Of a DNA stretch of 64,000 bases, positions 47,555-59,427 are shown in pieces. A program made the position numbers and the translations under genes. Within the stretch, counting starts at the first letter, position 1, and each line of letters opens with the position of its first letter. The notes beneath the pieces are model-generated. The model searched no databases and was not told the origin of the DNA. It worked only from the letters and a program-made list of their open reading frames with translations. The stretch comes from Dryococelus australis. Its lineage: Eukaryota > Arthropoda > Insecta > Phasmatodea > Phasmatidae. The stretch is taken from the NCBI GenBank assembly GCA_029891345.1, contig CM057009.1, positions 287,318,966 through 287,382,965 of the forward strand, written 5' to 3'.

Positions 47555-48705
47555 AATGAAAAGGCGAGGAGGGGCAATGGTAGAACGAAAGGATGGAAAC
47601 GATAACATCTGCTTTGTGGAGAATGTGAAAGGAAGTGGTTATAAATACTTACCAGTCGATGTACCCCTCCTGCAAGCGCCGAGCATTGCACGAAGCTTTA
47701 GGCGACATCATACTCATCACTGTCGCCGTCAGAGCCATCACCACAGTTCTTCTCACCGCCCCTACCAGCATCGTCGTTGTCGTCGATGTAATCTTCGTCA
47801 TCGTCTTTGTCGCTGGAGAAGGTGCCCTTTACAAAGCAGCAGAATATGTCGAATATCAGGCCCATGCTAACAAAAATATTGTGAGCCCTTAGCAAGCGTC
47901 CTCCAAGACCGCGAGGATCCTCGCATTGATGGGTTCATGAACGAGGTAGGCATTTCGCAACGACTCCACAGCTAGGTGTGTGTTGTGGAGTTCGTCATGT
48001 AAACACTCCTGCTCGATACATGACTGTGAGAGTTCCTCTGTTTGTGCCTCGGTCAACCTCCCCAAACAGTCGACTGTACGGAGCAGCAGGTGGTACCCGG
48101 CGTAACCGACGACGCCTCCAACATCATCATCAGCAAAGATGCCAATATGATCAATATGGTAAACTTTAACAACAATGTCGAAATCAAATACATGGGCAAT
48201 GTTGTCGAAGAGACGCACATCCGTCACATCACAGTCCGCGCATTCTGATACAGGCTTGAATGTGTCCTCGGAAGGATAAAAAGGTTGGAGCATCTTCGAA
48301 GTCCATCGAGGCCCCCAACAGCAGCGCATACAAGGATACGAGCCAAGGCATCAGTGCCACGATAGCGATGGGCCGCACCACCACCCATCAAGAGACGATA
48401 AGAGACCACGAACGAGGCCACAATGCGATCGGCGATGTAGAACGAGGCTCTATGGCATACCACCTCGCGGCCCATCCATTGGCTGGCCCGTGTTGTCGTA
48501 GTTGCAGTCATGATTTGTATGTCACTCAGGTGGGGGCGCGAACAGCATGACATTGTCGGCTCAGCACTCATCTGGCGCCAGCTGATGAGAGACGCCGGCC
48601 TCTGCAACCTCCGAAATCTGAATGAGTTCGTCAGTGAACACATTGTGGGGCGACATCGCGAAAATAAATTACTGTCAGTTGGTAGTTATACGAGGGGATA
48701 GTTTC
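47555..48705. other. GC-rich coding-like island of unknown origin (possible viral insertion)
   Basis: A block of about 1.15 kb, markedly richer in G+C and CpG than its neighbours and open over long stretches on both strands (for example 147 codons at 47889-48329 minus and 140 codons at 48224-48643 minus; several shorter plus-strand frames). The plus-strand start encodes 'KRRGGAMVERKDGNDNICFV', which aligns residue by residue with the minus-strand segment at 58700-58775. No family was recognised. A fossil of a large DNA virus or virus-like element is possible; bacterial contamination or a host gene copy are alternatives. The coding strand is undecided. Confidence 0.4.
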
Positions 48706-48882
48706 CCCACTATTGCCTACCCTCCACCAGTCGATTTAGAAAAATATGCACAGAAGTAATGACCCATTCTGTCGTGTAGGTAATGACACAATATCGAAAA
48801 TGATAAAAGCTGTTCCGAAAGGTACGACTTGACATGAGATGCCAAAGCTGCCAAGGGTCTAAAGAAACCTGTGAGTTTTATA

Positions 48883-49115
48883 TCCTGTTCACGGTAAAGT
48901 GAGCACTTTTTAAGGCCTTCTTAACAGCCATTTACCACTTCTAAATATATATTATTGCAGCTTCAGGCATTGAATTTTGATGGTGGTGAAATGTATACAC
49001 TGTGTTTATTGGTCGCATTGCAAAGTTTTATTAAAAAGCAGTAGGAAGACCGAAATTGGATTAAAGGAAAATTTTAGAAAGGCCTTAAAAAGTGCTCACT
49101 TTAACGCGGACATCC
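48883..49115. mobile_element. MITE family M1, copy 2 (TA target site)
   Basis: Left end 'tcctgttcacggtaaagtga' followed by gcactttttaaggcctt. The right end, reverse complemented, reads 'ggatgtccgcgttaaagtga' followed by the same gcactttttaaggcctt. TA at 48881-48882 and 49116-49117 flank it. The inner 23 bp of the arms are identical, so this copy is better preserved than 11515-11743. The 233-bp interior is non-coding. Confidence 0.85.
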
Positions 49116-49119
49116 TATC

Positions 49120-50745
49120 CTAATTCGTAGTCTACAGGGGTCGCGGGGTAGTCATGTCCCTCACTAATCCGCTCCTGGGCGGTGTGGCCAAGAGAGACAG
49201 TCACCACAAGTTTAGCAGGTGGCTCGCAACATTATGCATATATCAAGACAGGTGTTAATATAATAATTTAGTCAATTACAGTAAAATAGTTATACATACC
49301 TACATGATAAATTATGTACAGGTAATAAAAACTATAAAAAAATATTAGTAATATAAGAATTAAAATATTTATTATAAAACCAGTTGTTACACAAATAAGG
49401 ACATAGCCCACAGTCTCACACAAATCACAGTCTAATTTTAAAGACCATCTTCCTTTTGCAAAATGATGAACGACTCCGAACCATATGATTGCTGGTAATC
49501 ATTATTTATCAGCAGTGGCAGTTTTTTCTGTTCACCTATTGTGACTTGCATTGAAGACAAGCCACGTCAATAGTAGACTATTGCCCGCGTTCCATGTTAC
49601 ATTTTTAATGAGTTAAGTGTATAGAAATCCCTTTATATATTTTTCCATTGAGATCCTCAAAATAGTAGGTCCTTGATTCATAAACACATATAAGAACGAT
49701 GCGAAAATAACCACAACGTGAGCGACCATCATGTGACACTTCTGAATGTACTCTGAAGCTCAAAGAATATGATGTGCGCACCAGAAACATGTGTTGCCTG
49801 TCAACGTGACATGCATGTATGTTTGACAAGATGGGGGCGTATGTTCTGTCATGAACGATAATCTAGGGACATTATCTTAGCATTACTTCACAACATATAG
49901 TCTATTGCACCTATGAATTCCACTTTTTGACATCCAATATGTGGCAACATGTCATAAATGAAACTAAAAACATCCCATATAGAAAATCCTGTTCCAGCAG
50001 ATGCTTGAACGATTGAAAGAGAATTTCATTTTGGCTATTCTGACATCCCTGCCTTTGCATAACAAACATGGAAGGAATATGCGGACATGAAGATATTCGA
50101 AAAAAAATTTCAATGTATTTTATTTTATGTTGTTATAAAACTGCTGTTATTAGTGTAACAAACTACATTTAGTTCTAAAATAACGTGCTGATGTTTTAAA
50201 AGAAATGCAACTTAAACTGTGTGTGATTGTTTCGCTTCTTTCACTTTTCTTCACATGCTGTAGATAGTGCTTATGTCGCTACGTGCATGGTTCATATTAA
50301 ATAAAGAGACAGCATATCTGTCGCAGTTGCAGAGTGTTTTTCCAATATTTCTACATCAATGTTGTGAAACATATATTGAACTCGAGTCGTTTTGAGTAAG
50401 TACGAGACGGAAAATTTCCCTTTATTAGTTTGTGATAGATAGTACTTTTGGGATAGGCAGCGGAATGGGCGACCGTACTACCATCTGCTGACCATTGTGC
50501 TTCGGAAGCCATGCCTCCATGAAATTACCTATTTTTCATGTGTAAACACATATGCACGAATGCCCAGAGTTCTTACGATGTATTGCTAATAATTTCAATT
50601 CGGCCTGTATTCTGAGACCGGCTCGCCTTTATCTGTTTCGTGCCTCTGCTCCTACATCAGCTACATTGTGAAAACTAATATTACTAATATTATTAAAACC
50701 ACATATTGCTTTGCGATGGAAACATTTTTATGTATAATAATGATA
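49120..50745. other. No gene recognised
   Basis: AT-rich DNA. The open frame at 49605-49829 (minus) has no known domain. A weak box-A-like phrase near 49175 (gggcggtgtggccaagagag) has no box B. Confidence 0.35.
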
Positions 50746-50747
50746 AT

Positions 50748-51722
50748 TGTTACGGGCTGCAGATGGCACTGGAGGCCGGCTCCCGTTATACGTGGCCCTG
50801 TACGACACACCTCATCCCCCCTCCTCCCTCCTTCAAGGCTGACACGATCGCTGCCGTGTTGCCTACCTTCTTCTGGCCAGCCCGTGAATTAATGACAGCG
50901 GCGGTCAAGCTGTCGCGCCGTTCGGCTCCTGGCTGACGTCACAGTCCCTCCTCTCCCTTGCTGGAGATGCCGACAAATGTAGCAACGATGCAATAATATT
51001 CTGGTGGGACTGGCTTGCGTCACATGCCCCCTTCCTTCTCCCCCACTGAAGAAGCCGACACCTGTAGGAGGAGCAAGAATGTTCGGGGAATTAGGACGCT
51101 TGGCACAGCGCGCGAGTTAAAGAAAATTCTGGTTGACGGCTTACGACAATATGTATACTGCCGCGGTACAGTGGCCAGCAGTCTTCGGCGAAGGCCATCT
51201 ATCTAAGTGCGGGTGCGAAGTTAACTGTGGTACGACTGAGGACGATGTGTACTTAGTGTGAATGGACGAGAGGACTTGAAACCCGGCGAGAGAAGCCTAC
51301 TGTGCGTGAGGGCGCTTGGTGATGTCTAGAACATTGTGGACTGGCGGGGCATGGACTAAACTGAGCTGGGACTGAGTGGGCATGCAATACAGATTTTATT
51401 GTAAATATTGGAACTGTCAAATATGGACGAATAGTTTATTAAATAATTGAATAGATTGATACACTATATATTGGGCCTGACTTTTAATCTTTTTATTTCA
51501 TTGATTTATTTTAGTTATTTATAAATTGTATTAATCGAAGTCATTAATTGTACACAGTAAGTGATATAAATTCATTATGAGATGTTGAATTAAGAAAATA
51601 TTGTTTGTAGTCAATGTAAATACAATTAGGAAATTCTAATTAACTCTTTTATTTAATAAAGACTTCCATCCCTTAACAAACTTCGTTAGCGCACTGAATT
51701 TCAAGGGAGAGAAATTGTATCA
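50748..51722 (+). repeat. 5' LTR of the gypsy element, 975 bp
   Basis: Starts TGTTACGGG and ends ATTGTATCA. It shares 'aatattctggtgggactggc', 'gagaagcctactgtgcgtga' and the AT-rich tail with the LTRs at 5374 and 54115. Confidence 0.85.
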
Positions 51723-51763
51723 CTGGTCTTAGAAGTGGGGTATCACTAGTGTTAGAAGTGGGA
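51718..51763 (+). repeat. 23-bp tandem duplication across the LTR / primer-binding-site junction
   Basis: 51718-51740 and 51741-51763 both read tatcact-g-gt-ttagaagtggg with few differences. The phrase tggt-ttagaagtgggat follows the LTR where the primer-binding site is expected, so the site occurs twice. Confidence 0.75.
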
Positions 51764-51889
51764 TGGAAGTATTTGATTAAAAATAATGTTAATTAATGTT
51801 ATAGTAGGATATTAACTAGTATGTCAAATTTCAAATATAAAAACAGTTATATTAATATGTCCAGGATTTAATTAAACATTTATTTGTAA

Positions 51890-53500
51890 ATGCTAACTAA
51901 GAAAATGTCGGCAGACATGGAAGCACTTCGCTTTTTAATGGAAGGACTAAATAACCAAATAAATAGTGTCAGGGAATCTATAAATAGTCAAATTAGTAGT
52001 GTAAATGAAAATGAAAATAGTAAAATAGATAATGCTAGTGAACTTGTAGATAAGAAAATAGACAGTGTTAGAGACAGTGCGAATGAATATGTGGACAGAA
52101 AAATGGACAGTGTTAGCGAGGTAGTCGACAAACTGGATAAGAAAATAGATAGTGTGAATGAGAATGTGGACAGAAAGATAGAAGGTGTAAGCGAGTTGGT
52201 GAACAATAAATTAGACTGTGTGAAATAAAATGGACAATGAATGCGAGAGAAAGAACAGTGTTAACGAAAGGTTGGACAGTGTCGAGTGTAGTGGACCAGG
52301 AGGTGAGCGCCCTCAAGAAGAAATTGCAGGAATTACTTTAACAGCAATGAAGAAGACATGCAGCACCTGAGGAGGAGCTGAGATCAAACCCCGCCGAGCC
52401 AGTGAATGTGGACAGGGAGAAGAAGGTAGAGGTCCCAGCTAGTGCAACTACCGCAGAGGAGGCGCAGCAGTTCTGCAGTTTGAGTATGCCTCAGCCCGGG
52501 GTGGGTAAAGGCACCGTCACAATAAAGTCTGCCCCCTACGATGGACAGACACCTTGGCTCAAATACCGGCACCAATTCGAGATTGTTGCCACCCTGAATG
52601 GCTGAACGAAAGAGCAGCGGGAATACTACCTGGTGGCTGTACTGAGGGGGCCTGTATTGAGCAAACTGCAGTCGCTACCAGAAAGACATTGACTTGAATA
52701 CTTCACATTGGTGTCGGCTGTGGAGCTACGATTCGGCGACCTGTACCTGCGACACGTCACCATGCCCAACTGAGAAGCTGTATTCAGTGACCAGGAGAAC
52801 CACTGCAGGAGCTGTGGCAGGAAATCGTGAGGCTAACACACCTGTCTCTAGAGGGGTGCTCCGAGGATGCACGAGACATTATTGCAGTCGACGTTTTCGT
52901 GGATGCTATTGCCGATGTGTGTATGAGCGCCATGCTGTACGCCTGGCATCGCCACACAGCATGCAGGATGTCTTGGCCCGAGAATTGGAGGTAGAATCAG
53001 CGAAACAGAAGCCGACGTTCTGACATTCAGTACAGGCAGCTACCCCTTGCAATGACGATGATGGGGATAGAATTCTGGATATCTTGATAAAGTTGGGGAA
53101 TACAGTGAAAGACATTAATGCCAAAGTCTGTGCTAGGAAACCCAGTTTTTGTACACCTAAGCATCGGGAATGTTGGGAGTGTGGCCAGAGAGGACACTTG
53201 AGTATCCAGTGCCCACAAAGGAACTGCAGGAACCTGTAGCAAGACGTGAGTACGACTGACAGCTTGTTAAGAAGACTGGATATGGCAGTAGTGAAACTTT
53301 TGAACACCGTTGAGTCTGCGACACCTGTCTCTCGTCGAAGGAGGCACCGAGAATGCTGGGACTGTGGAAATTGGAAAAGGCATTAGTGGAACTGTTGAAC
53401 ACCGTTGAGACTGCGACACCTGTCCCTCGTCGAAGGAGGCACCGAGAATGTTGGAACTGTGGAAATTGGACACTTATGAGCCTGCTTTCTACAGATGTCA
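51890..53500 (+). other. Gag-like region with coiled-coil and zinc knuckles (fossil)
   Basis: The first part (51890-52228) encodes a 112-residue stretch made of approximate 11-residue repeats around 'DKKIDSVREN'-type units. It is highly charged and almost certainly a long coiled coil. Near 53167-53220 a CCHC knuckle is visible (C-WE-C-GQRG-H-LSIQ-C). Two further partial knuckle segments come from a tandem duplication with a period of about 95 bp (copies starting near 53303 and 53398). This is the usual gag layout, with helix-rich N-terminus and nucleocapsid knuckles at the C-terminus. The region is broken several times. Confidence 0.7.
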
Positions 53501-54114
53501 TCTGAGACTGGCCATCGAGGAACCGGCCAATGGACAGCTGCACAAACAATTGCAACTGACAGCAGCAGTAATACTTATCCAAACCACAGACCCATCGAAA
53601 CCACTGGTAACATCCTATCTGAAGGAACGAAAAAAGGTTACCATATGGTGGTAAGAAGAACATGTATGCTGTAGTCGGATCGCGTGAGAAATCACCCAGC
53701 AGTTAACACAGGCTAGGAAATAATAGAAGTCCAGTTTTCAGACGGAGTTGCACATATGTATCATCAGGGAAAGGAAGACAGCCAGGGGGCAGGGTACGAA
53801 CATATTCCAGTGTCTGGTGGCATCAAGAGGAATTCTCAATGTTGTCCGAGAGTTGCAGATGGCTCATTCAAGAAAGGATGGCTAGTGTGGCTGTATGAAA
53901 GAAAATGACTTCGGGGAATACATTTCAATGCCAAGGATGTTGGGAAGCCCCTTGCCAAATTTTGAAGCAATTAAGTGACACTTCCTTCCAGATCTGCTGC
54001 CGGGACTCCTTGAAAGAAAAGTCTGAAGTTGTCCACATCGGCCGACTGGTGATGTACGAAAGGTCCTGATGTTGGAGAATCAATTCGGAATGAACAGACT
54101 TAAGGAGGGGGCAG

Positions 54115-55740
54115 TGTTATGGGTTGTAGCTACCACCGGCTGCTGGCTCCCGTTATGCATGGCTCGGGGTGACCCACCTCAATCCTCCCCACCCCTGGGA
54201 TGATATGCTTGCTGCCTTGTAGCCTCCCTTCTTCTGGGAAGCCCATGGATGATTGACAGCAGTGGTCAAGCTGTCGCGCCGCTCCTCTCCTGACTGATGT
54301 CACAGCCGCTCCTCTCCCCTGCTGACGATGCCTACAAATGTAGTGACGATGCAAGAATTATCTGGTGAGACTGACTGGCGACACAGGCCCTCCGGAGCCA
54401 ACACCTGTAGGAGGTGTAAGGATATTCGGGAAATTAGGACTCTCGGCACAGCGTGCAAGATAGAGTAAATTATGGGTGATGGTCTATGGCACTATATATA
54501 CTGCACTCAGTCCAGTGGCCAGCCGTCTTTGGCAAAGGCCATCTGGCTGAGTGCGGATGCGAAGTGAGGAGCAGTACAACTGTGAGCGATCTGTTCTTAG
54601 TGTAAATGTCAGAGCAAGGGCTACTATTTCCATTGAGCCACGACACTGGGGAGGGGGACTGACTACTCCCTGGTGACTTGGTGTCCAGGGTAGTAGCCAT
54701 TGTGGGTTATTGTAAGGCCCCACCTTTACAGGGGGTGGCTCCCAGGGCATGGAGTGTGACTGGCCCTTAATTCGGTGTAAGGCTTATGTCTGGTGAGGAG
54801 TTCTCAACCACCTTGTGTGGAAGGGATTTCCTCTGCCATGCCATCGAGGAGAAGTCGGTCATGATTAACCCACTAGTGCCATGTAAATTAAGTGGCAACC
54901 CAGGACGATCGATTGGCCCCACTGGAGGTTCTCTCTGGTGACCGATCATTATGGTTGGACTAGTGCTGGTAGTGGTTGACTCCGTATGCTGGAGGAGGTC
55001 TGGAGAGATTACCACTCTTGTGGAAAGGCCAGGCAGTGAGGGGCAATCAGCTCCTGTTGTGCCCTGGAAAGGCACTAGGGGTATGGGTAGAAGCCCGGTC
55101 AGACCACACGCTTGGTTTCTGAGTGTGGGGATCTCAGAACATCTGTGGTAGAAGGGGCAAGGATGTGCGGACATGCCAGGTTTGGGCGTGGGTCTGGCCA
55201 ATGGTCGCATTAATCCTGGTCGCTTTGCGATGAGAGGACGTGATTCCTCTTCCTTGCCTAGTGGGAAGCCGAAACGCGGTATGGCCCACGGCTAAGAGCG
55301 CTGCGACAAAATAAAAGTGCAGTGGCCGAGAGGTCCTGTATCAAAATTTTGAATGGGCGAGAGGGTGTGAAACCTGGCGAGTGAAGCCTACTGAGTGCGA
55401 GGGCACTCGGATGGGTGGACTGGCGGAACATGGGCTAAACTGAGGTGGGACTGAGTGGGCATGAATTACGGATTTTATTGTAAATATTTGAACTGTCAAA
55501 TATGGACGAATAATTTATAAAATAATTGAATATGTTGATACACTGTCTGTTGGGACTGACATTTAATTGTTTTATTTCATTGATTCATTTCAATTTGTTA
55601 TACATTTTATTTATTTTGTTTGTAGTCAATGTAAATAAAATTAGGAAATTATAATTAACTGTTTCATTTAATAAAGACCTCCATACATTAAAACTTGGTT
55701 TGTCCCACTAAATTTCGAGAGGGAGAGAGAGGAATTGTAA
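54115..55740 (+). repeat. 3' LTR of the gypsy element, split by an insertion
   Basis: Starts TGTTATGGG after a purine tract and ends near ggaattgtaa with an eroded terminus. It spans 1626 bp because 743 bp are inserted at 54609-55351; without the insert its length (about 880 bp) matches the other LTRs. Confidence 0.8.
54609..55351. mobile_element. 743-bp GC-rich insertion inside the 3' LTR, unclassified
   Basis: Comparison with the LTRs at 5374 and 50748 shows continuous LTR sequence up to about 54608 and again from about 55352. The bases AATG occur at both junctions (54605-54608 and 55352-55355) and only once in the other copies, so they are a short target duplication. The insert is GC-rich, with no recognised protein domain. 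Its right part has 'aaaataaaagtgcagtgg' and a box-A-like 'agtggccgagagg'. It could be a truncated LINE copy or a SINE-like element. Confidence 0.65.
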
Positions 55741-55744
55741 TATT

Positions 55745-56340
55745 ATTTTAATGTGATACTTTGTCATCCAGATGAACTTGGTACCTAATTTAATTTATAA
55801 AAAGCTTAATTCCATGTACAAAATGCAAACTAACCGAACTCGCCTTTTGACGAGCAGATGTCACTTTAATTCGTGAAATATTAGGTCATTATAAATTAAA
55901 ATATGCGATGTGATAATTTCCCCGAATTCCTAACATTTCCAAGTTTTCAAGTTTCCAATATATGTTGTAATGTCAAAATTGCTTCTAAAATGAGAACCAC
56001 AATAAAGGCCTTCCTTAAGACGTTAAACCGAAATCGTTATGTACAAAAAATGCTCTGCATTTTAATGTATTACTTTTAAGTACACACTTAGCCACGTGGC
56101 CCTAGTTGTACATGCATTCAGTGAAACGAATGTGATATTTGCAAATGCAAGTTCAGTCATTTGATTAAAATTAAATTTCAAGTGTTTGTGATATTGAATT
56201 TCAAACGCATATTGTTGCAAATATATTGTGACCATACCAATGTATTTGACAGAAAAAAAAATTTATGTATCGCCATTGCAAATTAAATCAAGACTAAAAT
56301 ATAGCTACCTTCCATAAGCATTATAATGTATTATTTCTGT
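55745..56340. other. No gene seen
   Basis: AT-rich DNA between the gypsy element and the LINE ORF1 fragment. ORF2 of the LINE would be expected here on the minus strand and is not present. Confidence 0.4.
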
Positions 56341-56344
56341 TTGC

Positions 56345-57240
56345 TGAACAAAAAAGTGTGATGCCCCTCCTCTTTGCAGTGAGTACACTGCAGGGGCTGT
56401 TTAACCTTGTCCATGTTGCACTCAGTGTGTATGCTCGGGCCCGCACAGTTCACACACATTGGCGCATGTTACAATTTTTTAATGTTTGCCCCCACTCACT
56501 GCAGTTGCAGCAGTTAGCCACACCTTCAGGTCGTGGCTTGTAAGGCTCTATGTGGACAATGGTTCAATAGTCTTTTAATCCAAAGAGAGTCTGGCGTAGT
56601 GTGCTGAATAGGCTGACCATGTACCTGCCCGCGCATAGTGGGAATCCTCAATGGTATGCTGGTGAGATTTGTGCTTTAAATTGTGGATTATACACCCGTA
56701 AATGTGGATGTCCTCGTCCCTCCGCCCCTTCGAGGTGGTATTTGATTCCATATATCTGAGGTTTCTCATCAGGGTGGGCGTGTAAATAAAGCACAGTGTC
56801 CTTGAGAAGGAGCCAAGCCATCTTATAATTTTTCTGGGTATAGAATGTCAATCTCAGTTCTTGCCTCCTAGTGAGTGTATTCTGAAATCTAGTTCCTTTT
56901 AGCAGAGCAAATTGGCCACCTTTTTCAGTTCCCTGTTATTTGGAATAATTATAGGCACAAGCCTGTGTTTTTTTGTTGTTGCTGGGGCAGTTTCTATTCA
57001 AGAGGCGCGATTTTCTTTCCTTCCCCAGGGACCTCTTCGGCCAGAATTTTAAAACTGCTCTTAATGAGCATCTTCTTCCCTTCCACGCTCATTGTTTGTT
57101 TCTTCTTACAAACTATGTTTGATTTAGGGGAGATAAATCTATCCTCATTGGGGCCTCTAGAGGTGGAGTGCATCGCCTTGCGACAGTATTCGTGTACATT
57201 TGTGCATGTAAATTAAAAATTCCGAATCTGCATGGAGTGT
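56345..57240 (-). pseudogene. LINE ORF1 (jockey-like, gag-type) fragment
   Basis: Minus strand. After a basic N-terminal stretch (about 56965-57216, including 'KKMLIKSSFKILAEE') comes a region resembling the zinc-finger-associated (PRE_C2HC) domain of jockey-clade ORF1 ('KPQIYGIKYHLEGAEGR', 'FPLCAGRYMVSLFSTLRQT'). Then zinc knuckles: 'CCNCSEWGQTLKNC' near 56468-56513 (CX2CX4QX4C, with Gln where His is usual), 'CVNCAGPSIHTEC' near 56419-56460 and a partial 'CTHCKEEGHHTF' near 56367-56391. The pieces lie in two to three frames with several stops. No ORF2 or poly(A) tail follows, so the copy is truncated or deleted. Confidence 0.65.
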
Positions 57241-58490
57241 TCAAGCTCGACAATCTGCCTTGCATACCAAGGTGTTCAGAGTGTTCCATAGTAAGTTAGG
57301 GTAATAGACAATGCCCAAGAAGCCATTGGACAGATTACAAAAAGTCCAGGAACACAGCAGATTGGTTTGACAGCTACTGCAGTCTGTGTACACCTCCATA
57401 ACATAGAAATTACTTTTACTTGAAAGGTGTGAAATAAAGTTATAACTACATAATCGAGTGGATGCCTAGCAAGTGGAACTGCATGTTCTTGTGTCTATGA
57501 TTCTTTGAAGTAGTTTAAATACACATACAATTTTAATGTGGAATATTTTTTGTCTGAGCAGCAGTCATGTCCGTAACTCCGATCTTAACATGCAAGAGCT
57601 CGCAACTATGCTCTGTGAAGTTTTTCCTGCTGAATTTTTATGTGTCGTGGTCTGCAGCAGTCAAGGATTTTCAAACTTATTTTTCTCTACCCAACATCGA
57701 TCAGCACAATTATATGTTATGATATGTTAATGATAATGGCAATACTTGCTAGGTGAATGTCTGTATGGGATTATATATAATTGAAGATATATTCGAATAC
57801 TGACATGTATGCTCGAGTCTAAGGTTAGTGTTATGCTGTGTGCCAATGCTAATAGTATGCACAGTGAGCTCTATTCTAGTGAAAAAATCGATTTCACGAA
57901 AAGCGATGTCCTCTTCACCATGCTCAGATTTGCACAAATTATTTACAAAACGAATGATACACACGAATCCACACTACCCATTAACATTTCCCCCATTAAT
58001 ATTATAAGAATAAACTGTAATTAGGTCACCAAATCATATCTGTATGATTATCCGTGCCAAACTCCCCAAGTTTGCAGCCATAGTTCCCCAAGATATAACA
58101 CAGTTAAGGTACCAAAGATACTTATTTACATGTCAGTCGTGACAAAGAGTGTATGGGAACTGCTCTTCTCGAACATAGATCGTAAAATCCCTAGTCAGGT
58201 GTGAATTAGTGCCTCTCACTGCCTCCTTAGGCCCTTGTAAGCCATGGCATTGTGTCTCTACATCATGCCAAATCATTGTTGGGTGAGCTGATTTTTTTTT
58301 TGTTCGAGATTAATATGTCAGTAGCTACAGGATATAATGAGTCCTTATTGCACACTTTTTTCTCAATGGACTGGTGGAGAGTCGGGGGTAGTGGGAAACA
58401 AGCCTCTTTAATAACAACCCTTCAGAAGCGAAGTCTGTCAATCATTTGTTTTCTTTGATAATTATAGTGTAACATATCTATACAGAACAC
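57241..58490. other. No supported gene
   Basis: Short overlapping open frames on both strands near 57749-58024 show no recognised domain. Confidence 0.35.
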
Positions 58491-58499
58491 ATGCTCCTC

Positions 58500-58790
58500 T
58501 ATGCAATGTACGCCACAGAGCTCATTTCTACGAACATCTGCTGCTGTGCATGCACAGAGCTGTCATTGCCAAGGACTTCATGCCCCCAAGTGGAATGAAT
58601 GATTCTGTTGGCAACGGCACAGCCTAACATGGCATTCAGCGCTCGGTGCTTGCACATGATGCATCTGCTTATGACTGCCTTAAGTTTTACATGCCCCACA
58701 TAGTGGATGTCATCGATTCCATCATTGCATTCTGCTACTGCCATTCCTCCTCGTTTTATATATATATTTAGTGTAGATGTGTACATGCAT
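58500..58790 (-). other. Coding-like fragment homologous to the island at 47555
   Basis: A minus-strand open stretch of about 95 codons containing 'KRGGMAVAECNDGIDDIHYV' and, later, 'CKHRALNAMLGC'. Both align with the plus strand at 47563-47625 and near 47670-47700, with codon-sized differences and conservative replacements. Related copies of an unrecognised family therefore exist 11 kb apart in opposite orientation. This copy is shorter and closer in composition to its surroundings. Confidence 0.45.
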
Positions 58791-58799
58791 TGTCGTGCT

Positions 58800-59425
58800 T
58801 CATAAATTTTTATTATTCAACGCGGTTTTCTTTGGTCACGATGGCCATATTGTGTTAATCGGTTGTGTCTGCTTCTAACATATTACTATTTGGAATATCA
58901 TATACTGTTGACCTCTCATTGAGACATGTTTATGTGTGTGATACTCTGAGGTACATTACATATGTTTTTACTCTTATTATCGGTAGTGATTACGAATGAT
59001 GTTTAACGATGTGTGTATGCATATTCCACAGTAATATCGGACATGGTCGCTGAAATATGAGTACATAATATTTCTGACCTCTTCAAATTCACAGTGATAT
59101 GTTGCATGACTTGTTTGAATGTTCGCATTTTTTACTAATTTAAAATTTGCTTATTGGGACAGAAGTGAATTATGTATGTTTTTACCCATATGAGTGATGG
59201 AGGTGTACTGTGAATGGTATTCTGAGTTATGTGCACAATGGTGTTTTTAAAAATGATTTAATATACTGCCACAGTGTAGTCCCCAGGCCCTTGTCAACCG
59301 CATTATCACAGTGCTCCAGCATCCTGCCCTAGTGTGACATTATTTATTAACATATCTTCATATCTTCGAGTGCAAGAATGCATATTGAAATGTATATACT
59401 GCATTTAGGCTATCATTTTCCCACT
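58800..59425. other. No gene seen
   Basis: AT-rich DNA without recognised coding, RNA or repeat structure. Confidence 0.4.
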
Positions 59426-59427
59426 TG

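Larger units (their letters stand above)
50748..55740 (+). mobile_element. Gypsy LTR retrotransposon with both LTRs and a large internal deletion, broken
   Basis: 5' LTR (50748-51722), primer-site region, gag-like region (51890-53500), a remnant of the integrase end (about 53870-54090), purine tract (54102-54111) and 3' LTR (54115-55740). Protease, reverse transcriptase, RNase H and most of integrase are missing, so the element could only have been mobilised by relatives. The gag region is broken several times. The two LTRs differ at many positions by eye, pointing to an old insertion. A target duplication could not be resolved because the 3' terminus is eroded. Same family as 4790-6286. Confidence 0.85.

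Noticed and set aside
56345-57240. Polinton-type small capsid or other virus gene
   Set aside because: The zinc knuckles preceded by a PRE_C2HC-like region fit a jockey-type LINE ORF1 better.
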